Below are positions 35,501 through 43,722 of a DNA stretch of 64,000 nucleotides, piece by piece. The position numbers and the translations under genes were made by a program. The first letter of the stretch is position 1; every line of letters starts with the position of its first letter. The notes beneath the pieces were generated by a model, which did no database searches, was not told the DNA's origin, and worked only from the letters and a program-made list of their open reading frames with translations. Source of the stretch: Dyadobacter sp. CY343 (GTDB lineage Bacteria; Bacteroidota; Bacteroidia; Cytophagales; Spirosomataceae); NCBI RefSeq assembly GCF_021390335.1, contig NZ_JAJUXK010000001.1, forward strand, positions 1,178,001-1,242,000, written 5' to 3'.

Positions 35501-37523
35501 CATCGTGTTCAAGGCTACTATCAATGACGACATTCCGGCAGCCGCCTGCGAAGTATCGACCCAGGGTACTGTTTCAGGAAGCAATTTTGACAATGTACTG
35601 ACCGACGATCCGGCCGTAGCCGGGACAAATAACCCGACCGTTACACCGGTAGTATCGGTACCTGTGATCACTTTCTGCCCTGGCGACCAGACGGTATCAC
35701 CCGACGGAGGTACCTGTACATCTACGCAAACACTGGCGGCAACCGCAGATGCCTGTCCGGCCGCGACCATTACATATAGTGTGGATGGAAATCCGATTAC
35801 GTTCCCGTACGCATTCCCGGCAGGTGCTACTACCGTGCTTGTAACAGCTTCGAATGGCATCGGAACAGCTCCTACTTGCTCATTCACAGTGACTGTCACT
35901 CCTACGCCGGCGCCACCTGTTACGGATGAGCCTGATGACCAGACCATTTGTGCGGGTTCAGGTACTTCATTCACAGTAGCGTCTTCTCAGACCGATGTAA
36001 CTTACCAATGGCAGAAAAAACCCTTCGGAGGTGCATTTGCGGATATTACGGTTGGGTCAAATGCAACTGCTGACGATGCGACGCTGACACTTACCAATGT
36101 ACCGGTTGAGGATAACCAGTCAGAATACCGCTGCATTGTTTCAAATCCATGCAACAGTACCACCTCCGCCGCTGCGATCCTGACAGTCAATGAGATCACA
36201 GGCTCTTCTTTAACCGGAACAACGAGTGTTAACCAGGGAGAAGCTGCGCCGTTAGTAACCTTCGGAGCAACGGGTGGTACACTGCCTTACACATTTATTT
36301 ACACGGTGAACGGAGGCAGCAATCTGACCGTTTCGACGACGGGTATTCAGACAACTGTAACAGTAAGCCAGCCGACGAATGTAATCGGTGAATTTACGTA
36401 TGAACTTGTGAGTGTAACAGATGCACAATCCTGTTCGCTGACGCCTCCTTCTGCGCAGACCGCAGTTGTAACCGTCGCATCAAACCTTTCCGCCACGATA
36501 TCCGGCACTACAACGGCATGCCAGAACACAACCGCGCCGGTGATCACGTTTACAGCTGTCAACGGAATCGGGCCGTTCACATTTACCTACAACATTGATG
36601 GAGGATCCGATCAGACCATATCTACAACCGGTGTCAACACGACGGTCACGGTAGCTGCGCCTACCACAACTACGGGTTCGTTTGTTTACACGCTGACGAA
36701 TGTCAGTGGCGCAGGCGACGCTTCCGCATCCGTTGCAGGACAAACTGCTACGATCACAGTGGACGTGGCACCGACGATAGCGCTCACCGGTGACGAGTAC
36801 GCATGCATGAGCGACCGGAATACCTATACGGTTTTCTTCACGGCGTCGGCGGGAGCAGTAGTTACTTCTGACAAAGGTGTCGTCAGCGGCAACACGGTCA
36901 CCGGCATTCCAACCGGTGAGACGGCGATACTTACTGCTACGTTCGGCGGTTGCTCAACTACGCTTAACGTTTTCAAAGACTGTAATTTACCGGTAACTCT
37001 GATCGGCTTCGCAGGCTCCAAAATCGAAAACAAAGCTGTTCTGCAATGGAAAACTGCGGAAGAAACCAATAGCGACCGGTTCGATATTCAACGGAGTAGT
37101 GATGGTAAAAACTGGCAGATCGTCGGCACGGAAAAATCGCACGGTGAAAGTTACGCAGTGAGATCCTATGCATTTGTCGACCAGGAACCTGAGGAAGGAG
37201 ACAATTTTTACCGCCTTAAAATGATAGATCTGGATAAGACTTTTGCTTACAGCCAGGTGATCAAAGTGCGTTTCGCTAGCGAGGTTTTGAAGTCAGAATT
37301 TTATCCAAATCCGGTTGCCGATGTGCTGACGCTTTCAAGTACAAAGTGGAAGCTGGTCAAATCGGTCGAAATTTACAATATGACCGGAACCTCAGTCTAT
37401 CGTTCAGCTAAAACGGTATCGAAAACCATATCGGTGAGAGATCTGCCTGTCGGCATGTATATTCTGAATATAACCCACTCGAATGGCGAGACGGCAAATC
37501 GCAAGCTGCTGATCAACAGGTAA
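32592..37523 (+). CDS. Giant secreted beta-helix/Ig/HYR protein with T9SS sorting domain
   Basis: 1643 residues. A hydrophobic N-terminal signal (about 1-19) is followed by a basic stretch, a DUF11-type repeat (about 65-130) and a cadherin-like domain (about 133-228, GLLSNDVSPNGTSLTITSS). A very long right-handed beta-helix of Asn/Gly/Thr-rich coils runs from about 232 to 880. Then come the second half of a DUF11-like domain (about 955-1020), a HYR-like domain (about 1025-1110), an Ig-like domain with YQWQKKPFGGAF and two SPGxTxxC-like repeats. The end is a fibronectin-like piece (GFAGSKIENKAVLQWKTAEE) and a T9SS type A sorting domain (about 1566-1643, YPNPVADVLTL to IYNMTG and NRKLLINR). It should be exported to the cell surface. 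It is the last gene of the tail-collar cluster, 42 bases after the previous gene. Confidence 0.85.
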   Translation: MKNFYLYLTGLVLFASGIEMVDRLGTDSTRKEQFALTQNDRVRAEKSASVKVPYARSRAAKKGSTLMLVPGISATNTYVISNDTGLSGGSAGDEITYTVTISNGGTDATGVVFSETLDPNTTLVPGSVTVSPIAVNDSYNTIGNVGLSIPAGSGLLSNDVSPNGTSLTITSSATVATAQGGSITLDQNTGAFTYDAPAGYIGADTFDYTIGNNSGTTSTATATITSTGAVWFIKADAPAGGTGTLSKPFNSLNAFQSINNNAGINAKAGHLVFLYTGSYDGSVTLLASQKLIGQGAGETILALGPFATPSGDNLLPATGGTRPTVTSSGTAVTLGAANTIRGFDIGNTTGAKLAGAFTGTLTIREMALSGSGRALAVSGGTFDAQFSEVSSSSTASGESVTIEAGSGSVTIATGTLNAVNSGAIRISGTSLALNVNFVSVSSAGASKGISVSGTTGTFQITGNGTTDGSGGVIQNITSRGMEFISAAGITIKNVNMLNANTTDGTLPVALDNSNANAAIHANSVAGLSLDNVEITGTVSQEGINLRGVSNFNFTNGTIANGGTLGTSEEGCIYAINTSGTCTITNSAFANPGGRAVYFDNTNTNLSKLTVSASSFDNADNGSGLQMYARGSSTMNLRVVSNSQFTRCRTAGIEAYATDNAVIQADVLNCTVNPIDNVGTGIDIASSGSATAKFNVSNNTVSTWNGPALNFFTTGNGYLEGNVTGNNVSKTAQAGSGIRVSNNTPSARSTVLIRDNIINNWSTGNGIAVEATSSTNTLSNVTIDNNTIAMTGVDASYGIDVLTAGGGSNNAKICANIINNDVTISPVVNYAARARSGVTGSTEIRLQGTGTTFTETWNNGGNTPGAGPVNQSGDGPFTIGAGVTCATPNVPPLNARLGAEEIEVSQTAPAENPSAPLRQTAVNGAVTEPVAQTAPAATASPARLDGTQAGETITINGSGSGFNIPAGKNVIIVFKATINDDIPAAACEVSTQGTVSGSNFDNVLTDDPAVAGTNNPTVTPVVSVPVITFCPGDQTVSPDGGTCTSTQTLAATADACPAATITYSVDGNPITFPYAFPAGATTVLVTASNGIGTAPTCSFTVTVTPTPAPPVTDEPDDQTICAGSGTSFTVASSQTDVTYQWQKKPFGGAFADITVGSNATADDATLTLTNVPVEDNQSEYRCIVSNPCNSTTSAAAILTVNEITGSSLTGTTSVNQGEAAPLVTFGATGGTLPYTFIYTVNGGSNLTVSTTGIQTTVTVSQPTNVIGEFTYELVSVTDAQSCSLTPPSAQTAVVTVASNLSATISGTTTACQNTTAPVITFTAVNGIGPFTFTYNIDGGSDQTISTTGVNTTVTVAAPTTTTGSFVYTLTNVSGAGDASASVAGQTATITVDVAPTIALTGDEYACMSDRNTYTVFFTASAGAVVTSDKGVVSGNTVTGIPTGETAILTATFGGCSTTLNVFKDCNLPVTLIGFAGSKIENKAVLQWKTAEETNSDRFDIQRSSDGKNWQIVGTEKSHGESYAVRSYAFVDQEPEEGDNFYRLKMIDLDKTFAYSQVIKVRFASEVLKSEFYPNPVADVLTLSSTKWKLVKSVEIYNMTGTSVYRSAKTVSKTISVRDLPVGMYILNITHSNGETANRKLLINR

Positions 37524-37582
37524 TAAGCTGAACGTGATATTTGAGTAGCTGGCGAGTTAATCAGGCTGCTCACCAAAAAGCG

Positions 37583-37625
37583 AAGGCCCTTTCTCTACTA
37601 TGTAATGCGAGGGCCTTTTCTTTAT
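37583..37625. terminator. Bidirectional intrinsic terminator
   Basis: AAGGCCCT (37583-37590) pairs with AGGGCCTT (37610-37617), followed by TTCTTTATT on the + strand. On the minus strand the stem is preceded by an A-run that becomes TTTTTGG. It separates the giant surface-protein gene from the convergent AraC gene. Confidence 0.7.
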
Positions 37626-37630
37626 TACAA

Positions 37631-38503
37631 TCACGACAGTTTTCCAGGTTGTTTGCGGAAGATGGCCGGCGACGTTCCGATCGATTTGCTGAACAGCCGG
37701 ATGAAGTATTTATGATCTTCGTAGCCCAGTTGGAATGCGATTTCCTTCACACTTTTCGATGTGTACATTAACAGGCGCTGCGCTTCACGTAAAATCTCCT
37801 GCCTGATGAGCCAGGTGGAGGAAAACCCGGTGATAGACTTTACCGTATCGTTCAGATAGCTTACCGTAATGTTCATTTGCGAAGCATAATCGGCAGGTTT
37901 CTTTAATGCATGGAAATGCGCTCTGACGAGCAGATTAAAAACTTTGACAATTTCGACACTCCGTAACGATACCGCCTGGATACGCTCGTTTTCCTGAAAT
38001 TGAAATATATTGACCGTTTTGTAAAAAAGCGCATTCAGCAAAGCCCGTACCAGTTGCTGCTCAAACTGAGCCGATTTGTTGTCGTTCACCGCCGCAGATA
38101 TTAGCTGGAAAATATGTGCAAACCATTGCTTATCAGTCTCGTTGAGGCGAATAATGGCGATATTGGCCAGCGAATGTTCAATTACCATTCGTGCATTTTG
38201 GTCAATGTATTTGGCGTCAAAAGCAATCGCCCAGCCTTTTACATTTTTAGCCCTCCTGAAATCATGTACCTGCCCCGGACAGGATAATACCAGCGCAGGC
38301 TCGTCCATTTCTACATCATGAAAGTCTATTGCGCCGCTCACAAAGCCACTTTCCAGCAAAAAGCAAAAATAATGGTCATGACGATGCGGGCCGCCGAGGT
38401 GACTGGCCATGTCGCCAATATGCTCGTCCCCGGAGACATACGTAATTTCAATGCCTGTTAAGTCCTGCTGTAAATGCCTGATTTGAATATCCTGATTTGC
38501 CAT
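37631..38503 (-). CDS. AraC-family transcriptional regulator
   Basis: 290 residues. A cupin-type sensing domain (about 1-170, HRHDHYFCFLLESGFVSGAI with the two histidines near 40) is followed by the AraC helix-turn-helix pair (about 190-285, KSVKEIAFQLGYEDHKYFIR and LFSKSIGTSPAIFRK). It lies only three bases after the siderophore-interacting gene in the same operon, which suggests it regulates this flavoprotein pair or responds to iron or redox state. Confidence 0.87.
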   Translation of the reverse strand: MANQDIQIRHLQQDLTGIEITYVSGDEHIGDMASHLGGPHRHDHYFCFLLESGFVSGAIDFHDVEMDEPALVLSCPGQVHDFRRAKNVKGWAIAFDAKYIDQNARMVIEHSLANIAIIRLNETDKQWFAHIFQLISAAVNDNKSAQFEQQLVRALLNALFYKTVNIFQFQENERIQAVSLRSVEIVKVFNLLVRAHFHALKKPADYASQMNITVSYLNDTVKSITGFSSTWLIRQEILREAQRLLMYTSKSVKEIAFQLGYEDHKYFIRLFSKSIGTSPAIFRKQPGKLS

Positions 38504-38506
38504 TTT

Positions 38507-39202
38507 TTAAGACCAGAACCCGTGACCATATACCTTGGCATGCACCCTGGGGTTCGATTTCAGTTTTCTTTTCAGCGCTTTCATCATGGGAATGTTTCCT
38601 GCAATATAAATGGAATTATAATCCGCCAGCGCTTTGCGGCTATACCATTGTTCCAGCATATCAGCTCCTTCATTTTGAGAATTTTTAAGAAACTCAAATT
38701 CAGGATTTACCTCTGTAAATGCATCTGGTATTTCCTGCCCGCCGTGCACCAGTACGCCCACTTCCATGGGATGTTCACTTTGATCCGTCAATTGTTTTAA
38801 TGCCAGAAAATGCCCCAGCGCACTGGCATCCGCCAGACCTAATATTCGCCCTTTCGCCGAGGGTAGCGAAGCTGCATGCGCTGCACCAAATAGGACCGGG
38901 TCGCCCGGCTTCAATGCTCGCACCCAGCGGCTTCCGGCGCCGTCATGTCCGCCGTCGATCAGCAGGGTGCAAATGTTCAGTTCTGAATTCCAGCTTACAG
39001 GCGTATAATCCCGGTATTCCAGCTCGTCGACCTTGCATTTGAGCCGTTTGATAGAGTCCCAGCCTTCCATATTGATGTGTGGAATATGCAGCTCCACTTC
39101 GTACAGCGTGCCGGGTTGCCACTTTCGGATGGAAGTCACAGTTCCACTGCTCAACATTCGCTCCATTAACCCGGATGCTGCTTTTTTAAATATATTGACC
39201 AT
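38507..39202 (-). CDS. Siderophore-interacting FAD-binding protein
   Basis: 231 residues. The FAD-binding N-terminal barrel has the RxYTP-type motif YRDYTPVSWN near 65-74. The NAD(P)H-binding part follows: GRILGLADASALGHFLALKQ near 118-137, and the C-terminal YIAGNIPMMKALKRKL and GHGFWS. This is the ViuB/SIP family that reduces ferric siderophores in the cytoplasm. A -7 box (TACCTTTG, revcomp at 39222-39229) lies 20 bases upstream. It is followed directly by an AraC regulator. Confidence 0.85.
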   Translation of the reverse strand: MVNIFKKAASGLMERMLSSGTVTSIRKWQPGTLYEVELHIPHINMEGWDSIKRLKCKVDELEYRDYTPVSWNSELNICTLLIDGGHDGAGSRWVRALKPGDPVLFGAAHAASLPSAKGRILGLADASALGHFLALKQLTDQSEHPMEVGVLVHGGQEIPDAFTEVNPEFEFLKNSQNEGADMLEQWYSRKALADYNSIYIAGNIPMMKALKRKLKSNPRVHAKVYGHGFWS

Positions 39203-39221
39203 TTTACCTTTCTCTTTTCAA

Positions 39222-39229
39222 CAAAGGTA
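39222..39229 (-). promoter_or_regulatory. Candidate -7 promoter element of the siderophore-interacting gene
   Basis: On the minus strand the bases read TACCTTTG, a full match to the Bacteroidota -7 consensus, 19 bases before the ATG at 39202. A -33 TTG at the standard spacing is not seen. Confidence 0.45.
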
Positions 39230-39291
39230 TGGGGGTTAAAAAGGGTATTTGTCCAACAAAAGGCGGAGATAGGTGGACGAATGGCATTAAG

Positions 39292-42200
39292 TTATTGCTC
39301 GGATGCCATTCCCTGGCTGTGTCTTCGCTTCCTGAGCTTGTATTCAGTAGGAAGTATATTAAACTTAGCCTTAAACGATTTCGCAAAATAATTAGGTGCC
39401 GTAAAGCCAGTCATGTAGGAGATCTGGGAAATACTTAAATCGCTGTTTTCAAGCAGTAAGGCAGCTTTTTCCAATTTAATGGAGCGTATAAACTCGATAG
39501 GCGTCTGTCCGCTCATTTCCAGGACTTTGCTGTATAATGTTCCCCGGCTCATGCCTACGTGCTTGCTCAGATTCTCGACGCTCAGCTGCGATGTGTGCAG
39601 GTTTTCTTCAATGTAAGAAAGCATATCTTTCAGCAACTTTTCCTGGCTCGATTCCATTTGCGGCGCATTGCCCGCAACCTGTATTTGTCTGGAATAAACG
39701 CCTTTTAACAGCCGGTTGAGCAGGATCAGGTTGTTAATCTTCGTATTTAGAATGTCGAAATTGAATGGTTTGGTCAAATAATCATTCGCGCCTGAGCTGA
39801 GGCCTTCGAGTTGTTGCTGCTCGCCGGTGCTGGCGGTTAGTAGAATGATCGGAATGTGCTTCGTGCGCTTGTCCGACTTAATTTTCTGACTTAACGCAAT
39901 GCCGTCCATTTCAGGCATGGCCACGTCGCTCACGATCAGTTCCGGGTGATGGCTGAGCGTTTTCTGCCAGCCTTCTTTCCCATTGCTGGCTTCGATAACA
40001 TGGTAAAACGGCGCCAGACTTTCTTTTAGATAATGTCTGAATTCATCATTATCCTCAATGATCAGCACATTCGAAGGATCTTCCGGGTGAGCCTTTTCCA
40101 GCTTATTAAATGTATTTTCCGCTTCACCGGGACGCATTTTTGGAGCTGCGGCGGGCTGCTCGACAGCAGGAAGAAGCTCGTCCGCAATAGGCAGCTCCAC
40201 CGTAAATGTGCTCCCCGCGCCGGGCTGACTGGCCACATTGATCCTTCCCTGATGCAGCTGCACAAATTCCCGCACAATGGATAAGCCAATGCCGCTTCCC
40301 TGGTTCAACACCGTCAGGTCCGTATCGCTTTGGAAAAACCGGTCGAAAATTTTGTCGTGTTGATCCTCCGCAATGCCAATTCCGTTATCGGCAATGTTGA
40401 TTAGCAGCCAGTGCTTTCCCTCGGCATCCGTTTGCAGCTGCACTTGCAAAGCCACTTCGCCGCCTTTTGAAGTGAATTTAAATGCATTAGAAAGCAAATT
40501 GAATAAAACGCGTTCGAGTTTATCGGCATCAAAATCCATGTCCAGCTTATCCAGTGCACTTTCAATTTTAAACTGAATTCCCTTTCGAATCGAAAGATCG
40601 CTGAACTGCTCGCAGGTGTCTTTGATAAATAGGATAATGTCGCGCCGTTTCAAATCCAGCTTTACTTCCTGCTCCTGCATATTTTTGAAATCCAGCAGCT
40701 GATCCACGAGGTTAAGCAATCGTTTTGCATTGCGTTTAATTGCATTAACGGGCGGATGCAACTCGGTGGATTTGGTCTTGACGAGCAGATTATCTACCGG
40801 CGCCAGAATGAGCGAGATCGGCGTCCTGAACTCGTGACTCAAATTGGTCAGAAACTTGATTTTCATCCGGTCCAATTCCAGTGCCCGTTCCACTTCGGCG
40901 CGTTGCTGCTGCTCCTTAAACTGCCTTTGCAGCTTCTGAATGCCGCGCCGCCTCATCCAGTAAACAATCGCAAATGGCGTGAGAATGTAAAAAATGTATG
41001 CGTAGATGGTCAGGTAAAATGGCGGTTTGACGATCACTGACACCGATTTGGGCGGACTCCAGTTCATACCATCTCCACTGGCCTGCACTTCAAAAACATA
41101 CTCGCCCGGGCTTAGATTGGTATAACTCGCAAAGTTCGTAAGCCCCGTCTCGTTCCATTCGGATTGCATTCCGACCAGCCGGTGGCGGTAATGCATTTGT
41201 TTGGGATTGGTATAATCCAGCGCCGCAAAACCGATTGAAAAATTCTGTTTGTAATCTAGGCTGATGGTTTTGGCAACAGCAATGTCCGCGTCAATAAAAT
41301 TCGAATCGGCCGGTGTAATGCTGCGGTTACCGATTTTCAAGTCCTTTAAAATGATCGGCGGAATGCGTTTGCTGTTGGGCAGGCTGCGTGTGTCGATGTA
41401 ATTAAATCCTGCAATACCGCCAAAAAAGAGCGTGTTATCGCTGGCGCATATGCCCGAGCCGAGCACGAATGTCCGGTCCTGAATGCCATTATAGGAGGTG
41501 TAATTAATGAATTTTTTATTTTTTACATCAAAATAGCTGATTCCCTGGTTCGTACTCACCCAAATCCGCCCCTGCGCATCTTCCAGCACTTTATTGACAA
41601 TGTTACTGGCTAATCCTTCCTTCGCTCCATAAGTAATAAATTTCTTCGAACGCGGATCATACAAAGCCAAACCTTCACCCGACGTGCCCGCCCAGATGTT
41701 ACCTTTGCTATCTTCCAAAAGCGAAAAAACAATGTTGCTGGCCAGATCACTGGTTTGCCTGTCGAGCAGCATTGATTTTTGGGTTATTGGATCAAAAACG
41801 GCAATGCCGGTCCCGTGCGAAGCAATCCAGAGCTTTCCTTTACGATCCAGCAGCAAATCCCGGATATAACCGTTCAACGGAATGCTACGCTGGGTAACCG
41901 GAATGCCCGGATCGTACATTCTCCTGAATGTTTTGCTCGCCGGATCGTATAAATGAACCCCGCCGCCATTGGTGCCCACCCATAACTTGCCCGACTGATC
42001 TTTTTCCAAGCAAAAAATGTCGTTATTACTCAGGCTGGTGGAGTCTTTCCCTCTTAGAAACTGCGTATAACCGCCTGTTTTGGGATTAAATTGAAATAAC
42101 CCGTCCTGAAATGTCCCGATCCAGAGCTCGTTGCTGGCAGTGAGTTCCAATGTTAAAATGGCAAGTCCCGAGGCAGCGTTCTTGTTTTTGGGGTTAATAG

Positions 42201-43404
42201 GGAATTTTCTAAAAAGATTGGTCTGGCGGTTGTACAAATTCAGCCCGCCACCGTCCGTTCCCACAAACAGCTCGCCCGATCCGGTTTCAGCAAATGCCGT
42301 GACAAACGGGCCGCTCAAACCATAGGGATCATTTACATCAGAACGCTTTAACCCAAAAATGGCCAGGTTCTTATCATATTTATTGACACCACCTTTATAA
42401 GTCCCCAGCCAGCAAATGCCCTCATTATCAAACAGAATACTGCGCACCGATTTATTGCTCAGACTAAATTGTGTCCGCGCATCCGGGCCGTAACGCGTGA
42501 TGATCCCCGTGCGCGTGTCGAGCATATTAAGGCCCGCATCCGTGCATATCCAGAGGCGGTGCGCATTCTCCCAGGTGACCGCAAAGACCATATTCGTGCT
42601 CAGGGAACTCTTGTTATCAGGCTCGTATTTGAAATGTTTGATGATCTGGCCGTTTGCATTCAGCTTGAACACACCACTAAATGTGCCTGCCCAAATATTG
42701 CCTTCCGGGTCCTCGACAATGGATTTCACAGTGCGCGCTCCGACTTCATCCGGCAATGATTGCAAATAATTAATGTATTCTTCGCTTTTGTCCGACGGGT
42801 CAATTTTGTATAAACCAGTTCGTGTTCCCACCCAAGCCCTTTTCTTACTATCAACGGCAATGCTCAGGATCATTCCTTTGGAAATCTGATCGGGCATGTT
42901 GGCGACTGAGGTAAATGTGCGGATCTGATAGGTTTCCGGGTTTACCTGGATGAGACCCGCCGTTGTTCCCACCCAAAGTTTACCCGACGCATCACTTGCA
43001 ATGCTGATGACACTGTGCGGCGACGGAATGCTTACGAATGCATCTTTCCGCCGGTCATATAAGTGCAGCCCGCCTTCGATTGTCCCGACCCAGATCCGCC
43101 CTTTTTGATCTTGGTGCAAGCAAGAAATGTCACTCGATTTGAGCGATGTCGAATCCTTTTTATCATGGCGGTACACCATCACATCCGTGCCGTCAAACCG
43201 GTTCAAGCCGTCGTCGGTCCCAAACCACATTAATCCATAGCGATCTTTCAGGATGGCGGTCACCGTGTTGGACGATAATCCATCGGTCGAAGTCAGCGAA
43301 GTGAATTTTGGTTCGGCAGGCTGAGCCCACGCCCCAGTCGTTGCTGCCAAACAGGCAACAATCAGGCAGAGCAAACGGAATGTGAGCAGAATTTTTAAGC
43401 GCAT
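39292..43404 (-). CDS. Hybrid two-component regulator (HTCS) of the xylan locus
   Basis: 1370 residues. The signal peptide (about 1-27) leads into about 14 Reg_prop blades (repeats of type NIWAGTFSGVFKLNANGQI) forming two periplasmic propellers, then a Y_Y_Y domain near 705-770 and one membrane helix near 795-815. In the cytoplasm: HisKA with FLTNLSHEFRTPISLILAP near 850, a HATPase domain (NLLSNAFKFT, GIAEDQHDKIF, GSGIGLSI), a receiver domain (VLIIEDNDEF; phospho-aspartate in IVSDVAMPEMDG) and a C-terminal AraC helix-turn-helix (about 1265-1360). The whole two-component pathway is on one polypeptide. It is divergent from the SusC gene, whose xylan oligosaccharide it presumably senses. All catalytic motifs are intact. 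Confidence 0.93.
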   Translation of the reverse strand: MRLKILLTFRLLCLIVACLAATTGAWAQPAEPKFTSLTSTDGLSSNTVTAILKDRYGLMWFGTDDGLNRFDGTDVMVYRHDKKDSTSLKSSDISCLHQDQKGRIWVGTIEGGLHLYDRRKDAFVSIPSPHSVISIASDASGKLWVGTTAGLIQVNPETYQIRTFTSVANMPDQISKGMILSIAVDSKKRAWVGTRTGLYKIDPSDKSEEYINYLQSLPDEVGARTVKSIVEDPEGNIWAGTFSGVFKLNANGQIIKHFKYEPDNKSSLSTNMVFAVTWENAHRLWICTDAGLNMLDTRTGIITRYGPDARTQFSLSNKSVRSILFDNEGICWLGTYKGGVNKYDKNLAIFGLKRSDVNDPYGLSGPFVTAFAETGSGELFVGTDGGGLNLYNRQTNLFRKFPINPKNKNAASGLAILTLELTASNELWIGTFQDGLFQFNPKTGGYTQFLRGKDSTSLSNNDIFCLEKDQSGKLWVGTNGGGVHLYDPASKTFRRMYDPGIPVTQRSIPLNGYIRDLLLDRKGKLWIASHGTGIAVFDPITQKSMLLDRQTSDLASNIVFSLLEDSKGNIWAGTSGEGLALYDPRSKKFITYGAKEGLASNIVNKVLEDAQGRIWVSTNQGISYFDVKNKKFINYTSYNGIQDRTFVLGSGICASDNTLFFGGIAGFNYIDTRSLPNSKRIPPIILKDLKIGNRSITPADSNFIDADIAVAKTISLDYKQNFSIGFAALDYTNPKQMHYRHRLVGMQSEWNETGLTNFASYTNLSPGEYVFEVQASGDGMNWSPPKSVSVIVKPPFYLTIYAYIFYILTPFAIVYWMRRRGIQKLQRQFKEQQQRAEVERALELDRMKIKFLTNLSHEFRTPISLILAPVDNLLVKTKSTELHPPVNAIKRNAKRLLNLVDQLLDFKNMQEQEVKLDLKRRDIILFIKDTCEQFSDLSIRKGIQFKIESALDKLDMDFDADKLERVLFNLLSNAFKFTSKGGEVALQVQLQTDAEGKHWLLINIADNGIGIAEDQHDKIFDRFFQSDTDLTVLNQGSGIGLSIVREFVQLHQGRINVASQPGAGSTFTVELPIADELLPAVEQPAAAPKMRPGEAENTFNKLEKAHPEDPSNVLIIEDNDEFRHYLKESLAPFYHVIEASNGKEGWQKTLSHHPELIVSDVAMPEMDGIALSQKIKSDKRTKHIPIILLTASTGEQQQLEGLSSGANDYLTKPFNFDILNTKINNLILLNRLLKGVYSRQIQVAGNAPQMESSQEKLLKDMLSYIEENLHTSQLSVENLSKHVGMSRGTLYSKVLEMSGQTPIEFIRSIKLEKAALLLENSDLSISQISYMTGFTAPNYFAKSFKAKFNILPTEYKLRKRRHSQGMASEQ

Positions 43405-43722
43405 TGATATCGGTGGGTTAAAAACGGAGCCCGGGTCGAAAGTTATCTCAAAAATGCAAGTTTGTCCTCGAATCAGGCATTTTTTTGACCCATTTGAACA
43501 ATTGTATCCTTAATATGAACAAATGTGCTCACAGCAGGCTGTCCCGCTGCGCTACTTTTGTCGACAATAAATCAAATAATATCTGGAAAAAGTGATGCAG
43601 TATTTAAGCTGATCAAAAGCCAAAGTTATAGCCAAATCAAGTATTGTCAAATTGACACTTTCACAACAACACCGATTAAGCCACATGATTCAATCTAATT
43701 TAAACATCAAATCATACACAAA
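43405..43722. promoter_or_regulatory. Divergent HTCS/susC regulatory region
   Basis: 318 bases without a gene. TACTTTTG at 43553-43560 is a full -7 match for the susC direction but has no TTG at the -33 distance, as expected for a regulator-dependent promoter. Upstream, CATTTG (43491-43496) and CAAATG (43520-43525) form an inverted repeat, and GAACAA occurs directly at 43496 and 43517. These are candidate HTCS binding sites. The untranslated leader would be about 160 bases. Confidence 0.45.

Noticed and set aside
32879..36743. Several long minus-strand frames opposite the giant surface protein, one of 299 codons (35075-35974)
   Set aside because: They lie wholly inside the strongly supported 1643-residue frame, are valine/threonine-rich complements of its repeats and show no family motif.
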